From: Isoetes taiwanensis
Taxonomy: Eukaryota; Streptophyta; Lycopodiopsida; Isoetales; Isoetaceae
Assembly (NCBI GenBank): GCA_021234155.1
Contig: JAJEKV010000034.1
Coordinates: 1,796,001 to 1,860,000, forward strand
Direction: 5' to 3'
DNA: 64,000 nucleotides
A program made the position numbers and the translations under genes. The notes beneath the pieces are model-generated. The model was not told where the DNA came from. It did not search any database and was given only the letters and a program-made list of their open reading frames with translations. Of this stretch, positions 59,658 through 64,000 are shown in pieces; the first letter of the stretch is position 1, and each line of letters opens with the position of its first letter.

Positions 59658-59710
59658 GCTGAGCTAAAATGCAAGGAATTACCTTCTCTGAGGAAGCCTT
59701 TAGGTGCCAT

Positions 59711-60290
59711 GGGATCGTGAGCGCAAATGGACTACGAAAATCGGGTAGTTTGGAGGAGGTCGCTGAAAGTTCGAAGGCGCTAGGCGCTTGAAAGTTTCGC
59801 GGGCGACAGAAATTTTGTGGCGATAGAAAACCCTAGAAATATATAGAAACGCGGCCGCGCAACTTTAATGCCGGTCATGATGATGCCGTACAGGCGCGCA
59901 AATTAAATGCCAGTCATAATGATGCCGTACCGGCGGGTGCATTAATTACCGGCGGGCGCATTAATTACCGCCGGTTGTATTAATTACCGCCGGCTGTATT
60001 GATTATAGGCCATAAATGCGTCCGTGCGAAAATACCCTGCTCAAAAAGCACTCAACCCGTACTAAAGCTCTTTATCGACGTCGACGTCTGCGTTCAAATT
60101 TTATACGTACAGTTAGTTCATTAAATGAACCTGGCTAGTGAAGCTGCCATAAAGGCCTGAAATGGACACTGGATTACGTAATGACAGTGACAGGAGAATT
60201 TGAATTCAATTCAATTTAAAATTCAATTCAATTCAAGCGGGAAAAGACATTTCAATTCTGTGTGTTTTGCAAGATCTCCGAGACGCTTGA
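59711..60290. promoter_or_regulatory. divergent intergenic region of element 1 with tandem repeats
   Basis: Separates the start of the ParB/methyltransferase-like gene (leftward) from the DUF7869 gene (rightward). At 59,865-60,005 there are two copies of a ~40-bp unit (GTCAT(G/A)ATGATGCCGTAC) and then four copies of a ~17-bp unit (GCATTAATTACCGGCGGG and variants). AATTCAATTCAATT runs follow at ~60,200-60,235. Likely promoter and possible protein-binding sites. Confidence 0.5.
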
Positions 60291-61823
60291 GCTGCGCCTA
60301 AGCTGTGCCATTTTGTCCCAAGTCTAAAGGTGAGTGTTACAGGTGCTCTCATGCATGGGCATGGTATAGGTGCCTTGGGCCATTTCTCACTGGACCTCTG
60401 GCCTGATGATTCTAATTTTCATGTGGGATCCTTGAATCATACTTTGAAAACACTGGAGAATAAATCTGAGGACAATTGGGGCCATTTGAGAGATACAGAT
60501 CGTCCTGAAAGCTGCTGGGGTGCAGCAGTTTTAAACACGGATGCCCTCAGGACAAAAATGGTGAATGGCACTAGGAATGATTTTATGCCTCCTCTCAAGG
60601 GCCCTATGGTACCGAACAAGTTGCCTAGGAGGCTTTACTTGCAGCTAGACAATTGCTCAGGTCAAAATAAGAACAGATATCTTTTCTCTTATTTGTCATA
60701 CTTGGTTTGGTTAGGTGTCTTCGAGCAACTGCAGCTGGGATTCATGGTGGTTGGCCACACCCACGATGACATAGATGCCCTATTTGGAAACTACTCGACT
60801 CTAATGAGAAGATCAGATGCATTGACTATTCCAGAGCTTATGCAACTCTTCAGGCAGTGTAGTTCCAAGTCTCCTTCACCTTACCTTGTGTCAGAGGTTC
60901 CTAATTGGAAGGAATTCGTGAAAGGTTTTATCCCTGATAAGAAGGACCGTTTATGTGGTCATTTGGAACCTCTACTCTTCAAGTTCTGCATGAAGGATGG
61001 ATGGCCACTAATATTCTACAAGATGAGGCCGGGGCATAGGGAGTGGCTCCCTTAAAAGGGAATCAAAATGTGGAAGGAGGATGCCCAAGGTTTACCTATG
61101 ATTCCGAGAGGTTCACCTAAGGTCGTGCAGCCATATCAGAGCTTGAAGGATATAGGTGCATTGAGAGCTTCTATTGCCAAGTACATGATGCACTGGGCAG
61201 CTATTTCTAGAGCTGGCAATAACTCATGGTCTAACACATATATGAATGAAGTTATTGACTACTGGTCCACCTTGTTGCGAGTGCTTGGGGACGTTCAGCC
61301 CGGTAGAGCTGTCATTCAGGATTTCTGGCCCAGCTCGAGACAAACTGCATTGGAAGAACCCGATAACGTGTTGGTGGATGAGCACATTGAAGCATCTCAT
61401 TATGTCGGGCCTTTCTCGGGTAGACCCAAGAACCGAGTTGAAATATTCGACCCCTACCAAGATGTCAAGAAAGGAATGCTCTTGCTCATCAGGCCACACG
61501 ATAACTGCCCCACGTGGATGGCTTTTGCCGAAGAGGACCCAGTAGAGGATCCTAATCTCCCTCACTACGAAGAGGTCTTTGTCTCTTGGTTTGAGCCTGT
61601 TGCCAGAAAGGGCATCTCATATGCTCAGCAGTATAGGGATTGCTGGAGCAAGAATTGGAGACCCAATCCTAATGATCCGCCACGCTACCAACATTTGAAA
61701 ACAATAGACTACGGTTGGGCGGTAGACACCAAGCCATTGTTAGTGGTGATCCCCAACAGTGTGGGGGCTCAGTTGCAAGAATTAGTCTCTAAAGAAGCTA
61801 ACGGGGATGATGAGAACTCCTGA
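60291..61823 (+). pseudogene. DUF7869-type protein, candidate element 1 transposase, 5'-truncated
   Basis: Open from 60,291 with no ATG before 60,351, although the reading frame is already meaningful upstream (SLKVSVTGALMHGHG), so N-terminal exons are missing or lie in a lost leader. Signature segments: RRLYLQLDNCSGQNKNRYLF (about 60,630-60,690) and GFMVVGHTHDDIDALFGNYS (about 60,740-60,800), the two blocks I associate with DUF7869; their conserved Asp and His residues fit an RNase H-like catalytic fold, which is inference. An in-frame TAA at 61,053-61,055 follows REWLP, and the same frame resumes at once (KGIKMWKED) to TGA 61,821-61,823. The C-terminal part has VFVSWFEPVARKG and a Lys/Asn-rich end. 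CAA to TAA would explain the stop. It is the only transposase-like gene of element 1. Confidence 0.7.
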
Positions 61824-61961
61824 GGTATGCAATGTTGTTTCACACGATTACTATAGCATATATAATATGCAAGGTACAATAGACTATTTATTATTCATTA
61901 CATCTTGCATTTTTCATCTTAACACAAGAGCTCTTACACTATACAATGTTGAACAGGTGAT

Positions 61962-62204
61962 TCATTCATCTTCAGCAGCTGTAGTAGTGATCCATGATAT
62001 CTCATAGCTATTGCGCTCAGGAAGCCAAATCAGATGGATCATAACACGAATTAGCTCAGAACAATGAATCTCAGCACCCATAGCTTTTCTTCGCAGGTAG
62101 GGATCAAGAATAATACCCCTGTCTAGGCACCCGACAAGATCAGAATGGCTCATTGAGCACTTGATCGCCTCGATGTGGTAAACTGATGAAGGCGTGTAAT
62201 CCAT
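61962..62204 (-). CDS. small element 1 protein, paralogue a (80 aa)
   Basis: Intact frame, ATG 62,204 (MDYTPSSVYHIEAIKCSMSH) to TGA, with a TATA box 37 bases upstream. Conserved with paralogue b: I..(F/I)KC..S..DL..C...G..LDP.L..KA.G....C..L.RV..H..WLP....YE...IT......DE. Two shared Cys, a WLP motif and an acidic end. No signal peptide and no known family. Two copies in tandem, conserved in frame while the large genes decayed, suggest a selected small regulatory protein of the element. Confidence 0.65.
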   Translation of the reverse strand: MDYTPSSVYHIEAIKCSMSHSDLVGCLDRGIILDPYLRRKAMGAEIHCSELIRVMIHLIWLPERNSYEISWITTTAAEDE

Positions 62205-62240
62205 GGGAGATGAATGAACTTTAGACCCGAAGTGAGAAGC

Positions 62241-62248
62241 TTTTATAA
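62241..62248 (-). promoter_or_regulatory. TATA box of small gene a
   Basis: TTATAAAAGC on the minus strand. The ~200 bases around it match those upstream of small gene b. Confidence 0.65.
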
Positions 62249-62695
62249 TGAAGTAGAATTATTGAGGTGAATTATTGGGGTAGACTTTACCACCATTATT
62301 GAGCGTGTATAAGACGCTTGTATACGTACAAGAATAATACATCTTTCGTATGGATATGTGTATGCTTTGAAAACATGTTTTGTGGATTTTAATATGCTAG
62401 AAGTTTTTGTGCTTCAGTAATTCAGGTGTGATTGAAAATAGGGACTGCTTGCAGAAGTCGAAGAACACACCCTTACACTTCACTCAGGTATAATACATCA
62501 AACAATATTCATTGTCCTATTACATCCTCACATAGTTTATAGGTGCTCATACCATTATTATATCATAAACAGATACAGTAGTCATCACTGATAACATTGA
62601 TTAAGCTTATTACATCCTTACTTACTATAGAAGTGCTCATCCTTACATAGTTCATAGGTACTCATGTCATTATTATATCCTTAGCAGATACAGAT
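62249..62695. repeat. duplicated flank between the two small genes
   Basis: Upstream of gene a (GAATTATTGG..TAGA, ATTATTG, GTACAAG, ATATGTGTATG) matches upstream of gene b at 62,990-63,100. The stretch downstream of gene b (62,480-62,695) contains its own partial repeat (TTATTACATCC, AGTGCTCAT/GGTACTCAT). No further gene. Confidence 0.6.
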
Positions 62696-62926
62696 TCACT
62701 CATCATCAACACCAAAGCTCGTGATGCTATTCAGCTCATAGATCTCCTGATCAGGAAGCCAGTAAATGTGGACCACAACACGAGTGAGCTTCTTGCAAGC
62801 ACTAGCAGGACCATCAGCTTTAGATTGGAGCCATGGATCAAGATTAACACCATTTCTAGCACATTCATTCAGATCGTTGTAGCTCAAGTAGCACTTGAAA
62901 GATCGGATGTGCTCTGGACGAGGCAT
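62696..62926 (-). CDS. small element 1 protein, paralogue b (76 aa)
   Basis: Intact frame from ATG 62,926 (MPRPEHIRSFKCYLSYNDLN) to TGA, TATA box 48 bases upstream. About 45 percent identical to paralogue a by eye, with the same Cys, LDP, WLP and acidic end. It reads in the same direction as a, so the pair arose by tandem duplication of gene plus promoter. Confidence 0.65.
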   Translation of the reverse strand: MPRPEHIRSFKCYLSYNDLNECARNGVNLDPWLQSKADGPASACKKLTRVVVHIYWLPDQEIYELNSITSFGVDDE

Positions 62927-62973
62927 CGAGGAAGCTATGGAAGATGAATGACCTCTACCCCCGAGTCAAGATG

Positions 62974-62981
62974 TTTTTATA
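62974..62981 (-). promoter_or_regulatory. TATA box of small gene b
   Basis: CTATAAAAAC on the minus strand. Confidence 0.65.
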
Positions 62982-63188
62982 GTGAAGTAAAATTATTGAT
63001 GTGAATTATTGGTGTAGAATGTAGGGCCATTATTGGGCTTCTATAAGTATCATGTACACGTACAAGCATAAACATAATTTGTATGTATATGTGTATGTTA
63101 ATTACCTCATGTTTCTTGGGCTCGAGAACTAGGTGAAAGTATTCGTGCTTGAGCAAATTAGGTCTGCTTAAAATTCTCAAAATTGCGT

Positions 63189-63217
63189 TATTTTCTCCGA
63201 TTAATGAAATCATGCTT
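63189..63217 (-). repeat. element 1 right terminal inverted repeat
   Basis: Reads AAGCATGATTTCATTAATCG on the minus strand; pairs with 40,352-40,380. Confidence 0.75.
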
Positions 63218-63221
63218 GATC

Positions 63222-63470
63222 GTCTTGGATGTTCCCTAGCTTAAATCTTTAGGGCCACGATGCACGACATGTGCGCATGACCATAGGAGGGTCATGATGA
63301 GGTAAGCATGATCATGGGCAATGATGGAATCTTCTGCAATGTTCCCTAGCTTAAACCCTCAGGGCATGATGCACTGTGGGTGTGCATGATCGAGGGGATC
63401 ATGTGCAAGGTAGCACACAATCATGAGCGATGATAGGATTGTCTTAAACGGTCCTTAAGCTCAAATCCTA
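63222..63470 (+). repeat. chromovirus downstream tandem repeat, two units
   Basis: TGTTCCCTAGCTTAAA begins units at about 63,229 and 63,341; each holds a GATCATG(G/A)GC(A/G)ATGAT block. With the remnant left of element 1 there were at least three units in a row. Confidence 0.85.
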
Positions 63471-64000
63471 TGGATATGATCGGGTGCAGGTAATAGAGGT
63501 AATCTTGTGCTAGTAGTTCGGCCCAAGGAGGTAATTAGAGGGTTGGTCCCCTTAAAACCACAATTTATATAGCTAAACTAACATAATATGCTACTCGTGC
63601 AGGCCAATGAAGTAGGAGCATGGAGGAGGGGGCACGTTATGAGAAGATATGAGTTATGAACTTTTATACTTAATTATGAACTCCTAAACATGTTGTGATA
63701 ATAATATGTGCTAACTTTTATAATAGCTATTAAGGTTATATAATTTTGTATAGGTATATAGCCTTACAATCAATGTTATAAGTAATTAAAATGAAGTTGA
63801 TTAATTCAATGAAGTCAAATTGCTATAATTCTTGTTGCTGTATCTTGCAAGATGGACGCAGGTTCGTCACCTTACCGTACTGCCGAGGAGAGCATTATGC
63901 TAAGGGGGGAGAATATGGCATTCTCCTAAAATATACGATATAAATACATATATTTTAAGGCCACATCACCATACAAGCATACTATATAGTAGCCTTGTAT
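63471..64000. other. AT-rich DNA, no gene seen
   Basis: Continues the chromovirus-like flank. AGGAGGGGGCACG (~63,625) and TAAGGGGGGAGAATATGG (~63,900) look like polypurine tracts, but no LTR can be closed within the window. Confidence 0.4.

Larger units (their letters stand above)
56582..59710 (-). pseudogene. ParB/methyltransferase-like gene of element 1, 5' part, spliced
   Basis: Exon 1 59,710-59,683 (MAPKGFLRE), exon 2 59,337-58,200, exon 3 58,131-57,783: GT-AG introns in phase, 505 codons. Exon 4 should start at 57,718 (GAT), but its acceptor reads CAA instead of CAG; it then runs to the element 2 insertion with one in-frame TAG (57,485-57,487). ParB-like domain at residues ~360-430: NDHVQTLVKSFKTYP, then across intron 2 KKFYIISGNHSICAAQLL, where GNH-S-x-x-AA is the ParB box. 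Downstream, residues ~560-750 include ATLIFIDIRGMNKVWDC, in the place of methyltransferase motif IV but with DIRG for the usual DPPY. Motif I follows beyond the insertion (41.65 kb). ParB domains fused to permuted DNA methyltransferases are known in bacteria and phages. Estimated full length ~1,170 aa. Confidence 0.72.
40352..63217. mobile_element. element 1: GATC-target DNA transposon with ParB/methyltransferase and DUF7869 genes
   Basis: Left end AAGCATGAATTAATTAATTA, right end (reverse strand) AAGCATGATTTCATTAATCG; about 27 of 32 bases agree when the flanking GATC is counted. GATC flanks both ends (40,348-40,351; 63,218-63,221). Joining the flanks over one GATC rebuilds GATGATGG-GATC-GTCTTGGATGTTCCC, which aligns without gaps to the uninterrupted unit near 63,320-63,353 (AATGATGG-AATC-TTCTGCAATGTTCCC). 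That is an internal empty-site proof. Net length after removing element 2 is about 8.0 kb. The two main genes point away from each other, and two small genes lie near the right end. I know of no described superfamily with this set; the transposase is probably the DUF7869 gene. Confidence 0.85.

Noticed and set aside
56453-61823. Alternative genetic code with TAA/TAG as glutamine, since both large element 1 genes have one such in-frame codon and most genes here end in TGA
   Set aside because: p23 gives no support, and stops in other relics (PPR, chromovirus) fall where Trp, His or other residues are expected. Ordinary C-to-T decay explains the two cases.

Overview
This is nuclear DNA of a eukaryote, most likely a streptophyte plant with a large, repeat-filled genome. 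The signs are spliceosomal introns, a plant-like p23 co-chaperone gene, a pentatricopeptide-repeat (PPR) remnant, a LINE with the plant-type zf-RVT tail, Tat/Athila-like and chromovirus-like Ty3 elements, and TATA boxes of plant form. I cannot name the species. The only intact recognisable host gene is p23 (36,021-37,113, six exons). Almost everything else is mobile DNA, much of it nested, and most TE reading frames are broken.

1-21 kb: partly duplicated arrays of a Merlin/IS1595-type DNA transposon. Copy 1 is truncated. Copy 2 is split by an 11.1-kb Tat/Athila-like Ty3 retrotransposon (7,963-19,040; LTRs of 590 and 577 bp; TSD TGAGG). A third array has lost the transposase. A poly-A retroposon (2,439-6,494; 9-bp TSD), itself carrying an opposite-strand LINE, lies between copies 1 and 2. 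21-36 kb: tRNA-like SINE heads, T-rich then A-rich low-complexity DNA with ~340-bp direct repeats, a candidate LTR, a perfect 134-bp inverted repeat, possible exons of an unidentified minus-strand gene, a dead PPR gene and a dead LINE ORF1. 36-40.3 kb: p23, then a chromovirus pol fragment whose downstream tandem repeats continue at 63.2 kb.

40,352-63,217: the most interesting part. A DNA transposon ('element 1') sits in the chromovirus repeat. Its boundaries are fixed by a paralogous empty site in the next repeat unit, by terminal inverted repeats starting AAGCATGA and by a 4-bp GATC duplication. Without its insert it is about 8 kb. It carries (i) a spliced minus-strand gene joining a ParB-like domain to a region resembling a permuted (beta-class) DNA methyltransferase, (ii) a divergent gene of the DUF7869 type, the best transposase candidate, (iii) two tandem ~78-aa paralogues with TATA boxes, and (iv) repeated palindromes of the form GGATC-GCGGCCGC-GATCC in its introns and 3' flank.

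41,736-56,580: a second, 14.8-kb transposon ('element 2', 28-bp inverted repeats, possible TA target) interrupts the ParB/methyltransferase gene. It carries a decayed transposase, four paralogous coiled-coil genes with similar promoters, a frameshifted histone H3-like gene with an intact H3 N-terminal tip, a possible BAH-like domain and other unknown genes. I infer two unrelated cargo-bearing transposons, one with a bacterial-style ParB/methylase protein and one with chromatin-like cargo, nested in a retrotransposon relic. Frameshifts are dense in the TEs but absent from p23, so base-calling error in methylated repeats is a real alternative to decay for some of them.
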